Of a stretch of 18,497 nucleotides of DNA, positions 6,265 through 14,086 are shown one piece after another (positions within the stretch are counted from its first letter, which is position 1; every line of letters begins with the position of its first letter). Below the pieces are notes generated by a model. The model saw nothing but the letters and a program-made list of their open reading frames with translations, did not search any database and was not told the origin of the DNA. Made by a program: the position numbers and the translations under genes. The stretch comes from Mycoplasmatota bacterium (GTDB lineage Bacteria > Bacillota_I > Bacilli_A > Izemoplasmatales > Izemoplasmataceae), in assembly GCA_030636545.1 (NCBI GenBank), contig DAOVWR010000016.1, positions 1 through 18,497 on the forward strand, given 5' to 3'.

Positions 6265-7685
6265 CAATAGAACTTCTTATAAATGATGTTGACAGAACTG
6301 CTGATATTATATCTGATAGTTTAATTAAGAATGATATTATAAACGAGCGAAAGGATACTTTAAGATTTCGTGTTCATAAATATGGAGATGTTGGATTTAC
6401 TCCTGTTACAGGGCAAACTGTAGTATTAAATATAGATGCTACTAAAGAGTTTGGTGGGACAATATTAGAGATTGAAAAGTCTATACAGTCAGGACAGATG
6501 GTAGTTTATAATATAATCTGTATTGATCATTCATTTCAAGCTAACAGAGAATTGATTTTAGAAAGATTTGATGAAAAAACAGTAGATTATATTATTAATG
6601 ATATAGTAACTGAATATGCAAGTGATTTTACTGTTACGAATGTTGATTGTCCAATAACAATTCATACGATGGTTTTTAATCGGACAACAATGACTGAAAG
6701 TTTAAATAAGTTAGCTAAGGAAGTTGGATACTATTGGTACATAGATATTGATAAAGATATTCATTTTTTTGCAAAAGAGGATAATGTAGCACCTTTTGAA
6801 GTCACAGATACGAATGGAAATTATCTTCAGAACACTCTTGTTGTTAAAGACGATCTAAGCCAAATAAGAAATAAGGTTACTATTAGAGGATCGGAAGAGA
6901 GAGCATCAGAAAGAACAGAATCTTATATTGCTGATGGAGACCAGATAACATTTCCTTTGACAAATAAATTTGCTGAAACACCTACGGTTTATGTTCAAGA
7001 CCAAGCGACAACTACAACAGTCGGTGTTGATTTTTTAAGTGCTGAAGAAGATTATGATTGCTTCTGGAACTTTGGACAGAAATATATAAGATTTAAAGAT
7101 GGTACGAAACCAGCAGATACAAAGAAAGTTGATATTACTGGCATTCCTTTATTTCCAATAATAGTAAGAATTACAGAACCAGCATCAATTAATACATACG
7201 GAATTTATGAAGTTTTTAAAGAAGATAAAAGTATTGGCAGTAGAGAAGAAGCATTGACATACGCATTAGCAGAACTTGAAGCATATAAAGATGGAATAAT
7301 AGAGGGAAAATTTAAAACAGATACTACTGGATTACGGAGTGGACAAATTATAACAATAGATTCTGATTTATTAGGTATTGATGAAGCCTTTTTAATACAA
7401 AGTGTTAGATTCAAATTGATAGCAAAAGATAAAGGAGAATGGACAGTGAAATTAGCGACAATGAGAACAATAGGTATAATTCAGATTTTACAAGACCTAA
7501 TAAGATTTAGAGAAATAAGAGAATTTGACCCAGATAATTTATTAAGCCTTATACAATTAGACAGTACGTGTAAAATAACTGCATTAGTATCAGCACCAGT
7601 AGCTACAACAACAGAAGATTATGTTTGGCATAGTGGAGCTGAACCAAATCCTATTATCTGGAATTTATTTACATGGGCAACTTAA
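6261..7685 (+). CDS. Tail hub / baseplate-hub-like tail protein
   Basis: The 474-aa product follows the tape measure and has the pattern of tail hub proteins (gp27/Tal-like). It has an N-terminal beta domain with RFRVHKYGDVGFTPVTGQTV and FGGTILEIEKS (about 35-75), then VVYNIICIDHSFQANRELI, EKTVDYIINDIVTEYA (the 'eII.div..Y' helix) and the LNKLAKEVGYYWYID segment (about 142-156), the usual core of these hubs. A second half (about 175-430) contains LRSGQIITI and a return of beta strands. The C-terminus ends with VWHSGAEPNPIIWNLFTWAT. No separate Dit-type gene lies between the tape measure and this one. The 4-bp overlap with the tape measure indicates coupled translation. Confidence 0.75.
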   Translation: MTIELLINDVDRTADIISDSLIKNDIINERKDTLRFRVHKYGDVGFTPVTGQTVVLNIDATKEFGGTILEIEKSIQSGQMVVYNIICIDHSFQANRELILERFDEKTVDYIINDIVTEYASDFTVTNVDCPITIHTMVFNRTTMTESLNKLAKEVGYYWYIDIDKDIHFFAKEDNVAPFEVTDTNGNYLQNTLVVKDDLSQIRNKVTIRGSEERASERTESYIADGDQITFPLTNKFAETPTVYVQDQATTTTVGVDFLSAEEDYDCFWNFGQKYIRFKDGTKPADTKKVDITGIPLFPIIVRITEPASINTYGIYEVFKEDKSIGSREEALTYALAELEAYKDGIIEGKFKTDTTGLRSGQIITIDSDLLGIDEAFLIQSVRFKLIAKDKGEWTVKLATMRTIGIIQILQDLIRFREIREFDPDNLLSLIQLDSTCKITALVSAPVATTTEDYVWHSGAEPNPIIWNLFTWAT

Positions 7686-7696
7686 AGTGATATAAT
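7668..7696 (+). promoter_or_regulatory. Candidate sigma-70 promoter with start at or next to an ATG
   Basis: TTTACA (7668-7673, five of six to the -35 consensus) and a perfect TATAAT (7691-7696) are separated by exactly 17 bp. The -35 box lies inside the end of the hub gene and the -10 in the 17-bp intergenic gap. The expected start is near 7703, which is the A of the next ATG, so the transcript would have little or no leader. AT-rich DNA produces such matches by chance, hence moderate confidence. Confidence 0.45.
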
Positions 7697-7702
7697 AAAA
7701 CT

Positions 7703-8182
7703 ATGAAACATAAATTAGAAAACAATTCTGGAATACGAGGTAAGTGTCGAATGATAACTTATAAGGCTGGGACAGAGATAGTCCTAAGAGAAACTGATTG
7801 GAATAAGAATTTAGTTGTGTCTAATACTAATCATGGATTGAATTTAATACTTCAACATTTAGCTGGCACCACTACATACGCTTTAGAAATTACTCAAGCA
7901 AAGATTGGAGATGATAATACTGCGGCAACTGATAATGATACTGATTTGGGAAATGCCATTGTAAGTGATATTGCGGTAGCAACAGTCGATGAAACTACAA
8001 CAAGCCAAATAACTTGGGAGTTCTTTATAACTGATTCTGAATTAGCTGATGATACTTATGAGGAATTTGGTATTTTTGCAACAGACCAGCTTTTTGCCAG
8101 AAGTATAATTTCTCCTGCTTATGTTAAGTCGACTGGAGAAGATACTAAAGTAGAATATGTCATTAATTTAAACAACACATAA
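7703..8182 (+). CDS. Tail-fibre-associated / baseplate protein (159 aa)
   Basis: The product has a segment (about 41-140) resembling small phage tail proteins that sit between hub and fibres: LVVSNTNHGLNLILQHLAGT, ITQAKIGDDNTAATDNDTDLG, SQITWEFFITDSELADDTYEEFG, IFATDQLFARSI, and VEYVINL at the end. The 'iG.g...a...dt.Lg' and 'E.GiF..d.lfaRsi..p..K' elements recur in phage fibre-adaptor proteins. The exact role is inferred from context: it lies between the tail hub and the first large fibre. The ATG at 7703 is used. An internal ATG 17 codons later (MITYKAGTEI) could be an alternative start. The gap to the next gene is only 3 bp. Confidence 0.65.
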   Translation: MKHKLENNSGIRGKCRMITYKAGTEIVLRETDWNKNLVVSNTNHGLNLILQHLAGTTTYALEITQAKIGDDNTAATDNDTDLGNAIVSDIAVATVDETTTSQITWEFFITDSELADDTYEEFGIFATDQLFARSIISPAYVKSTGEDTKVEYVINLNNT

Positions 8183-8185
8183 AAT

Positions 8186-9526
8186 ATGTCAAGAAAATCA
8201 AGTGCGGTTGCTGGAGGCGATACAGGAACTGTCGAACAATATAATTTTTTAAGAGATGAAGCAGTAGGAGCTTCGTGGCTTCTTGCTTATGGCACAAGTA
8301 CTTTAAAGGTTCTTGTAAATGAATCAGTAGTTTATTTTAGAGAGGGTAAAGTTGAATTTGCTGGAGGATTATCGCCTGTGTTATCAGCTCCAGCCGCAAG
8401 CTCAAGAATTGATGCTGTAAGTATGAACGCATCAGGGACAATAGTAGTGACAGCTGGGACAGAAGCAGACTCTCCGACTGCTCCCGATGTTCCTGCTAAT
8501 AATATGCCTGTATGTGAGGTATATAATAGAGCTGGACAAGTAAAAATTAATGATACAGACACAGATGCAGGAGAAGGATATATATACAAAGATTTAAGAA
8601 GTTTTCTTTATTATGAGAAAAATATTAGTCTCACTGAAAAAGGTATAGGAGAGGAAGCAACCGCTGCTGAAATAAACGTTGGAACTCAAATAGGGGGAAC
8701 GTCCGCTGAATTACTTGTTAATCCTAAGTATTTAAAGGATTCTCAGTATTATACTTTCCGACCGACAACAGATGAAAAAGATGCTTTAGCAGGTACTGGA
8801 ACGCCTAATAGCACTAATAAATATGTAACTAATGACGATACAAGTGCTGCTACAACTGCTGATAAGGTTGTAAGATATACAGCAGGGGGAGATGTAAATG
8901 TTCCTGCAACGCCTGGAGCAGATCAAGATGCCGCTAGTAAAGGTTATGTAGATACATTAGACGGAGCAAATGTAAAACTTACTGGTAATCAAACTGTTAA
9001 TGGAATAAAAACTTTTGGTTCAATTCCAGTTTTTCCTGGAAGCAATCCAACAACAGATAATCAAGGAGCAAGGAAACGATATGCTGATATTCAGCAAGAA
9101 ATGTTTGTTCCAGCTCTGAAGGTTGACTATTCCATTGATGGAATGGTAACAGATCTCACTTATATAACCATGAATGATGGTGCGGATACCCATGCTTATG
9201 GCTCGTTTTTTATGCCATCAAAAGGGTCAATAAGTTCAATACAATTAGTCTTGTTAAGTGGAAACACAACAGATAATTTTGTCTTTGATTATGCCTTTAA
9301 TAGCATTACGAATGGAAGTAGCGAATCGGATAGTTCAACGGGAAATGTAGTCGCTGATTCTCAGCCAATAAATATTCCGATTATAGTAACGATTCCTTCT
9401 GCTGCATATGACGGACTGACAAGAGGTAGATTATGGAGTTTTGATATTATGAGGGATGGTGACCATGGTAGTGATAATGCCACAACGGTAGTTGGATGTG
9501 TTGGAATAATAGTAAATTTTAGCTAG
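8186..9526 (+). CDS. Tail fibre protein (446 aa)
   Basis: Role: receptor-binding or fibre shaft at the tail tip. The N-terminal 150 residues match fibre attachment regions: SWLLAYGTSTLKVLVNES, VYFREGKVEFAGG, SRIDAVSMNASGTIVVTAGT, then SPTAPDVPANNMPVCEVYNR and a YIYKDLRSFL end, the common 'pt.P..p...ipla.v...' pattern. A central region has the shaft repeat GDVNVPATPGADQDAASKGY (about residues 235-255) and a second related unit, FPGSNPTTDNQGARKRYAD. The C-terminal 140 residues are beta-rich (SISSIQLVLLSGNTTDNFVF, FDIMRDGDHG, VVGCVGIIVNFS) and could be the distal tip domain. It starts without a Shine-Dalgarno sequence, 3 bp after the previous gene, and is followed by the strong hairpin at 9536-9590. 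Confidence 0.78.
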   Translation: MSRKSSAVAGGDTGTVEQYNFLRDEAVGASWLLAYGTSTLKVLVNESVVYFREGKVEFAGGLSPVLSAPAASSRIDAVSMNASGTIVVTAGTEADSPTAPDVPANNMPVCEVYNRAGQVKINDTDTDAGEGYIYKDLRSFLYYEKNISLTEKGIGEEATAAEINVGTQIGGTSAELLVNPKYLKDSQYYTFRPTTDEKDALAGTGTPNSTNKYVTNDDTSAATTADKVVRYTAGGDVNVPATPGADQDAASKGYVDTLDGANVKLTGNQTVNGIKTFGSIPVFPGSNPTTDNQGARKRYADIQQEMFVPALKVDYSIDGMVTDLTYITMNDGADTHAYGSFFMPSKGSISSIQLVLLSGNTTDNFVFDYAFNSITNGSSESDSSTGNVVADSQPINIPIIVTIPSAAYDGLTRGRLWSFDIMRDGDHGSDNATTVVGCVGIIVNFS

Positions 9527-9535
9527 GAGTATCTT

Positions 9536-9590
9536 TTTGGCTTGCTGTTCGTTGCCTTAGCTTAGTGGGGTAAGCGAACAGCAATCCAAA
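9536..9590. promoter_or_regulatory. Long imperfect hairpin between two fibre genes
   Basis: TTGCTGTTCG (9542-9551) pairs perfectly with CGAACAGCAA (9575-9584). After one C/T mismatch the stem extends with TTTGG (9536-9540) and CCAAA (9586-9590), giving 15 pairs. Inside, CTTA (9561-9564) can pair with TAAG (9571-9574) around a GTGGGG loop, and a tandem copy CTTAG-CTTAG offers an alternative. No U-run follows on either strand, so it is not a textbook intrinsic terminator. Transcript processing, stability control or a binding site are alternatives. Confidence 0.7.
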
Positions 9591-9618
9591 TAGGTAAAAA
9601 TAATACTAAAACAAACAA

Positions 9619-11616
9619 ATGTCAAGTAAAAAAATAACAGAATTAACTGAACTTACAACATCTGCTGATGACGATTTGATAGTGATCGTTGATACTTCAG
9701 CAGAAGAAACTAAGAAACAGACAAAAGTGGATCTATTGAAAGAGGTTTTATTTTGGGATAGAGCTGGAACTGTATTAAGTCCTCATACAGCAGGAGATAG
9801 TATTGAGATGACAAGTAGTATAAAAGCATCATCTTTCAAGACTGGAGCATATACTTTAACTGTAGATGAAACAGAATCTCTTACTAATTATCTTACTTCT
9901 GCGAGAGCTGATACTTGGTTGGGGACTAAAGATACTGGCGATTTATCAGAGGGTACTAATCTTTATTGGACAACTGCAAGAGGAGACGCTCGATATCTTT
10001 ATAAAGGGAATACTGATGCTTTTACACCAGATGCAGATTATGAACCTGCTACTAAAAAATATGTAGATGACTCAGTGACTGCGAAAGACGAATTTACCGA
10101 GTTGTCTGATACTCCTTCTAATTATACTGATGATGGATTAAAAGTAGTCAGAGTAAACACAGGAGAAACTGCTCTTGAATTTGTTGATTTATCTACGACT
10201 GAAGTGGACGAAGGAACTAATCTTTATTATACTGATGTAAGAGCAAGAGCTGCTATATCTGAAACTGTAACAGGACTTAGTTATAATTCTGGAACTGGAG
10301 TTCTATCTTTAACTTCTGGTTATGTAATTCCTACTACTACACAGGAGACTAATTGGGGGACTGCTTATGATAATAGAATTACAAGTTGGACTTTACCTTT
10401 ACTAAAAACTGACCAGACTGCTTCGTTAAATTATGCAGCTCCTTTGTCATTAGATGGTTCTAATAATTTATATATTGCGGCAGATGCTATTAAAGATACT
10501 CATATTGATTGGGGGACAGGAGCAAGTCAAGTAAGTTCAGTAGATATTCCAGATCATAATAGTCATACTATCAGAGATACTTTTGTTCATACTGTGAATC
10601 GTGGAGTAGCAGAAGCGATAACAGTTACTTTAACTGGTGGTCTTGGAGTGAGTTGGTCTGCTGGTGAAATATACGATATTGCTAATCATACTTTTGTAGC
10701 TGTTGAAGCAGGAAGCGGTACTGTAACTAATAATGCAGTAAATTATCTTAAATGGGTTTCTGGGACAACATTGACTCTTGCTACATCAGATGCAACTGGT
10801 AATGAAGTTCTAATTGCAATAGGCACAGTTTATGACGGAGTGATAAACGGATATAGAGAAATGTCTTTATTGGATGAAAGTTTAGCTAACATTCGTAGAT
10901 GTGCCAGAGCAGTATTTCCAACTCGTGTTACAAGCGGAATGAGTGTTCACGAAGATACTGATGCGACTAATCCTTTGGATGTTACTATGGATGCAGGTGT
11001 TTATTGTAAGGAAATTCAAGAAAGAATAACACCAGTAGAAATTAAGTCAAGAAATACTGCAATGGTTAGACATTTTCATACTGCTGGAGCTTGGGATAGT
11101 GACACTAACGCAGAAATTGAAACTACTAACTATGATAATGGAACACAAAAGACAGCAATTCCTTCCAATAAATGGGTAAAAGGTCTATTCATATTTATGA
11201 ATGGTAAGATTGGTTTTGTTTATCCTACTGAGTGTTTTAATACAACCGCAGAAGCTCAAGATGCTTCTTTGCCAGCAATGCCAACAGGACTTGAGCCAGT
11301 ACCAAAACTTACCGCTATTGTTTATCAGCAAGGAGCAGTTAATTTTACTGGAGCTATCTGGCAAGATGTTAGGGCTGGAATAAGCGAAGAAGCTTTTGCT
11401 GGTATTACAGACCATGGAGCTTTAGCAGGACTAGCAGACGATGACCATACTCAGTATCTCTTAAAAGCTGGTGGGACAATGACTGGTGCTTTAGAAGCAA
11501 GAGACCATGGAACGGCCGCAACTGATGAAGTAGTAAATGTAGCATACGGAACTGGTGATCCTCCTGTCGCCAATACAACAACAATCGGCAGTTTATTTAT
11601 TAAGTATGTAGCATAA
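9619..11616 (+). CDS. Large tail fibre / shaft protein (665 aa)
   Basis: Role: fibre or tail-tip appendage. The N-terminus (KKITELTELTTSADDDLIVI) is the common fibre start. Two related shaft units occur: SEGTNLYWTTARGDARYL (about 110-127) and DEGTNLYYTDVRARAAIS (about 198-214), the known 'eGtNLYyT..Ra' module. Others are PATKKYVDDSV (about 143-153) and LSDTPSNYTDDGLKVVRVNT (about 162-181), all typical of long phage fibres. A middle beta region (about 300-420) and a mixed region with one Cys pair (428, 463) follow. The C-terminus has ITDHGALAGLADDDHTQYLL (about 596-615), another widespread fibre motif, then GGTMTGALEARDHGTAATDE. It lies 92 bp after the previous fibre, across the hairpin. There is no Shine-Dalgarno sequence before the ATG. 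Confidence 0.82.
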   Translation: MSSKKITELTELTTSADDDLIVIVDTSAEETKKQTKVDLLKEVLFWDRAGTVLSPHTAGDSIEMTSSIKASSFKTGAYTLTVDETESLTNYLTSARADTWLGTKDTGDLSEGTNLYWTTARGDARYLYKGNTDAFTPDADYEPATKKYVDDSVTAKDEFTELSDTPSNYTDDGLKVVRVNTGETALEFVDLSTTEVDEGTNLYYTDVRARAAISETVTGLSYNSGTGVLSLTSGYVIPTTTQETNWGTAYDNRITSWTLPLLKTDQTASLNYAAPLSLDGSNNLYIAADAIKDTHIDWGTGASQVSSVDIPDHNSHTIRDTFVHTVNRGVAEAITVTLTGGLGVSWSAGEIYDIANHTFVAVEAGSGTVTNNAVNYLKWVSGTTLTLATSDATGNEVLIAIGTVYDGVINGYREMSLLDESLANIRRCARAVFPTRVTSGMSVHEDTDATNPLDVTMDAGVYCKEIQERITPVEIKSRNTAMVRHFHTAGAWDSDTNAEIETTNYDNGTQKTAIPSNKWVKGLFIFMNGKIGFVYPTECFNTTAEAQDASLPAMPTGLEPVPKLTAIVYQQGAVNFTGAIWQDVRAGISEEAFAGITDHGALAGLADDDHTQYLLKAGGTMTGALEARDHGTAATDEVVNVAYGTGDPPVANTTTIGSLFIKYVA

Positions 11617-11621
11617 AAATT

Positions 11622-11741
11622 ATGGAAACCAAAGAAGAAATAAGAGAAAAAGATGAATATGGACCAAAAGAGATATTTGAATATAGTCTTATTGAAATAG
11701 ACAAAGACCATCCTTTTATCCCTTGTCCAAAAAACAATTGA
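11622..11741 (+). CDS. Very small hypothetical protein (39 aa)
   Basis: The ORF starts at ATG 11622, 5 bp after the fibre stop, with the same 'aaaattATG' start context used by the genes at 14096 and 14285. It encodes METKEEIREKDEYGPKEIFE followed by a short tail ending DHPFIPCPKNN. The protein is acidic in its first half and carries one Cys. No family is recognised. It fills most of the 156-bp gap between the large fibre and the next gene and ends with TGA. It is small enough to be a chance ORF. Its clean start position and lack of competition favour it as real. Confidence 0.45.
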   Translation: METKEEIREKDEYGPKEIFEYSLIEIDKDHPFIPCPKNN

Positions 11742-11772
11742 AAAGTCGTAATATAATTAAATCAAAAAACAC

Positions 11773-12186
11773 ATGACAAAAACACAATTAATAGATAAAT
11801 TAAAAGAGAAATTTAGTATAGTACTTCAAGAAGAAGAGGGAGCTATGGAAGGAAATATAAAGCATTGGCAAATTCCTGTGATTGATAAAGTAGGCGATGT
11901 TATGCAAAGACAATGGGTACATTTTTACACTCAAGGCACTGAAGCTTATTGGCAAAATTCAGAACCCAAACCAGAAGTTGTAGCTCCAAGTCTTGGTCTT
12001 GCTGAGAGAGTAAATAGTTTTATAATTACAAAGATTAGTGATGGAACTATCAAGTTTGCTTCTATTAAAGAGATAAATGAAAAAGCTAAAAAAGTTTTAG
12101 TCGAAACAATTAAACAAGATAAAACGAAAGTTCAAGCGATTATTTCAGAAGATGCTATGGGAGATTTCAGCATTGAACTTCTTTAA
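11773..12186 (+). CDS. Hypothetical protein between fibre genes (137 aa)
   Basis: I do not recognise this protein. It begins MTKTQLIDKLKEKFSIVLQE, has a middle with aromatic residues (KHWQIPVIDKVGDVMQRQWV, then HFYTQGTEAYW), and a C-terminal half that looks helical and Lys-rich (SIKEINEKAKKVLVETIKQD). The middle piece, with an unbroken W-I-P and Q-W-V-H pattern, resembles a small beta-sheet domain. Location between two fibre genes suggests a tail-tip accessory or fibre chaperone. This is inference from position only. The ATG follows an A-rich stretch with no Shine-Dalgarno sequence. The stop lies 5 bp before the next start. Confidence 0.7.
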   Translation: MTKTQLIDKLKEKFSIVLQEEEGAMEGNIKHWQIPVIDKVGDVMQRQWVHFYTQGTEAYWQNSEPKPEVVAPSLGLAERVNSFIITKISDGTIKFASIKEINEKAKKVLVETIKQDKTKVQAIISEDAMGDFSIELL

Positions 12187-12191
12187 AATAG

Positions 12192-14078
12192 ATGGCCTAT
12201 TTAGCTGGATACGACAAAAGAAGACTGCTTGAGATTGACTATACGAAAGTTGATAGTGATGAAACTAATTTTCCTGTAATGGTTGATTTGACCAGCTTTG
12301 CAACTTGGAATTGGAATGCTTTAAATAGTGATGGATTTGATATACGGTTTACACAATATGACGGTACGACTGAATTAAAATATGAAAGAGAACAGCACGT
12401 TGACAATTCAAAAGGAATATATTGGGTTAAGATACCTCAAATAAAAAGCACTACAGGACAAGATGCTAATAAATTTTATATTTATTACAGAACCACAGAT
12501 ACCGCAGATGGAGCTGACCCTACTAATGTTTGGGATGCTAATTATAAAGCTGTTTATCATTTAAAGGATATAACAACTTCTACAGTAGATGATAGTACTA
12601 CTACGAATGACGGAACGAAAACAGCGGCTAATGAACCGAATGAGGTAGATGGGCAAATAGGAAAAGGACAGGATTTTGATGGAACGAATGATTGTATAAC
12701 AGTAGCAGACAACGATTCATTATCTTTCGGAAATGGGAGTACTGATAGCCCAATGACTGTTGAAGCTTGGGGGAAAGCAGATGTTATATCAGGCTTTTGG
12801 ATCCTTAGTAAAGGTATATGGAACACTGATGCTGAATATGCGTTTGACGTTCATTCAAGTGCTACTCAAAAATATCGTTTCTGTCTTCGTGATGAAAGTG
12901 TTGTTGACTGTGAAATAGGGCGAAGATATACTGGTGATATGTCAGGATATCAGGGTGTCTGGACACATTTTTCAGGGACTTATGATGGTAATGGTTTAAA
13001 TTCTAGCGTAAAACTATATCTTAATGGTATACGGGTAGATGACGCAGATAGGGGAAGCAATGAGGGCAGCTATGTAGCAATGGAGAATTTAAGTCATGCC
13101 CTTTGGTTAGGAAGATATAGCTCATTGTATGCGAATGGAATGATGGATGAAATCAGATTTTCTAACGCAGAACGTTCTGCTGGCTGGTTGAAAGCAACTT
13201 ACAATTCTGGGAATGATAGTTTATTGACTTATGGGAGCGAAGAATCATTCAGTTCTAGTTCATCTAGTTCTTGTTCTTCTAGCAGTTCATCTTCTAGTAG
13301 CCTATCTAGTTCTTCTAGCAGCAGCAGTAGTTCGCTTTCTTCATCTAGTTCAAGTTCCAGTTTATCCAGCTCTAGTTCGAGTAGTAGTTTTTCTAGTTCA
13401 AGTTCAAGCTCTAGTTTATCTAGTTCAAGCTCAAGCAGTAGTTTAAGCTCATCTAGTAGCTCCTCTTCTCTTAGTAGCAGTTCTAGCAGTTCATCGTTTT
13501 CATCTTCTAGTTCAAGTAGCTCATTAAGCTCAAGCTCTTCTTCTTCTAGCTTATCCAGTTCGTCTTCAAGTAGTTCACTATCATCTTCTAGTTCCAGTTC
13601 TAGTTTATCTAGCTCTAGCAGTAGTAGCTCAAGTAGTAGCAGTTTAAGCTCATCTAGTAGTTCTAGCTCTTCTAGTCTTTCTTCAAGCTCATCTTCGTCT
13701 TCATTGAGCAGTAGCTCGAGTAGCTCTTCTTTTTCTAGCTCAAGTAGTTCTAGTTCTTTAAGTTCAAGTAGCAGTTCTTCCAGTTTTTCGTCTAGTAGTA
13801 GCTCGTCTTCTTCAAGTTCGTCTTCAAGCTCATTAAGTAGCTCAAGTTCTTCAAGTTCGTTCTCATCATCTAGCTCATCAAGCTCGTTCAGTTCTTCTAG
13901 TTCTTCAAGCTCTTTCAGTAGCTCATCTAGTTCAAGTGCTTCAGGAATGAATATAAAAATTAATATTTCTGATTCGTGGAAAAATGTTGAATCTATGAAA
14001 ATCAATATCGGTGATTCGTGGAAGGATGTTACTGGAATTAAACAGAATGTGGGCGATACGTGGAAAGATGTATTTTAA
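12192..14078 (+). CDS. Adhesin-like tail fibre: DUF2341-like + LamG-like domains, 229-residue Ser stalk, DSWK repeats
   Basis: Four parts can be seen. Residues about 5-120 (YDKRRLLEIDYTKVDSDETN, GFDIRFTQYDGTTELKYERE, KFYIYYRTTDTADGADPTNV, then WDANYKAVYHLKD) match the DUF2341-type domain of surface proteins. Residues about 130-345 form a LamG/concanavalin-like jelly roll (GQIGKGQDFDGTNDCITVAD, MTVEAWGK, THFSGTYDGN, VKLYLNGIRVDDA, ALWLGRYSS, MMDEIRFSNAERSAGWLKAT), a fold that often binds carbohydrate. Residues 354-582 are the Ser stalk with Leu or Phe at nearly every ninth position. Residues 586-628 hold three INIxDSWKxV-type units. The likely role is a stalked receptor-binding or decoration protein. 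Domain calls are by eye. The start has no Shine-Dalgarno sequence. The orientation on the particle is unknown. Confidence 0.8.
   Translation: MAYLAGYDKRRLLEIDYTKVDSDETNFPVMVDLTSFATWNWNALNSDGFDIRFTQYDGTTELKYEREQHVDNSKGIYWVKIPQIKSTTGQDANKFYIYYRTTDTADGADPTNVWDANYKAVYHLKDITTSTVDDSTTTNDGTKTAANEPNEVDGQIGKGQDFDGTNDCITVADNDSLSFGNGSTDSPMTVEAWGKADVISGFWILSKGIWNTDAEYAFDVHSSATQKYRFCLRDESVVDCEIGRRYTGDMSGYQGVWTHFSGTYDGNGLNSSVKLYLNGIRVDDADRGSNEGSYVAMENLSHALWLGRYSSLYANGMMDEIRFSNAERSAGWLKATYNSGNDSLLTYGSEESFSSSSSSSCSSSSSSSSSLSSSSSSSSSSLSSSSSSSSLSSSSSSSSFSSSSSSSSLSSSSSSSSLSSSSSSSSLSSSSSSSSFSSSSSSSSLSSSSSSSSLSSSSSSSSLSSSSSSSSLSSSSSSSSSSSSLSSSSSSSSSSLSSSSSSSSLSSSSSSSSFSSSSSSSSLSSSSSSSSFSSSSSSSSSSSSSSSLSSSSSSSSFSSSSSSSSFSSSSSSSSFSSSSSSSASGMNIKINISDSWKNVESMKINIGDSWKDVTGIKQNVGDTWKDVF
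13251..13937 (+). repeat. Ser8-(Leu/Phe) nonapeptide repeat tract (229 residues)
   Basis: A hand translation gives 206 Ser, 15 Leu, 7 Phe and one Cys. Of the hydrophobic positions, 17 are preceded by exactly 8 Ser since the last one. The exceptions are Ser runs of 10, 12, 10 and 15, plus a first segment of Ser7-Cys-Ser9. Serine codons are 97 AGY and 109 TCN, mixed within each unit, and Leu uses TTA, CTT, CTA and TTG. There is therefore a 27-base period in the protein but no repeated DNA sequence. Confidence 0.93.
13947..14078 (+). repeat. Three tandem DSWK-type units at the fibre C-terminus
   Basis: After ASG the protein ends with MNIKINISDSWKNVES, MKINIGDSWKDVTG and IKQNVGDTWKDVF, a 14-residue unit with the core (I/V)-(S/G)-D-(S/T)-W-K-(N/D)-V. 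The DNA of the units is diverged but related (GATTCGTGGAAA, GATTCGTGGAAG, GATACGTGGAAA). Similar short tandem units close other phage tail proteins. Confidence 0.85.
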
Positions 14079-14086
14079 TTAATTAA

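Noticed and set aside
1237..7685. Alternative genetic code with TGA recoded
   Set aside because: TGA stops at 1238-1240, 2628-2630 and 6262-6264 each overlap the next start as ATGA, and family-length proteins end there, so TGA is a stop.
11752..11757. TATAAT before the gene at 11773
   Set aside because: No acceptable -35 box at 16-18 bp upstream; a lone -10 match is expected by chance in AT-rich DNA.
13251..13937. Diversity-generating retroelement target or phase-variable simple repeat in the fibre
   Set aside because: No reverse transcriptase or template repeat in the window, and the tract has no identical DNA units that could slip.
13229..14005. A 258-codon minus-strand open frame rich in Glu and Leu
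   Set aside because: It is the complement of the Ser stalk. The reverse complements of the Ser codons in this phase read mainly as Glu, Leu and Asp, so the long frame is a composition shadow.
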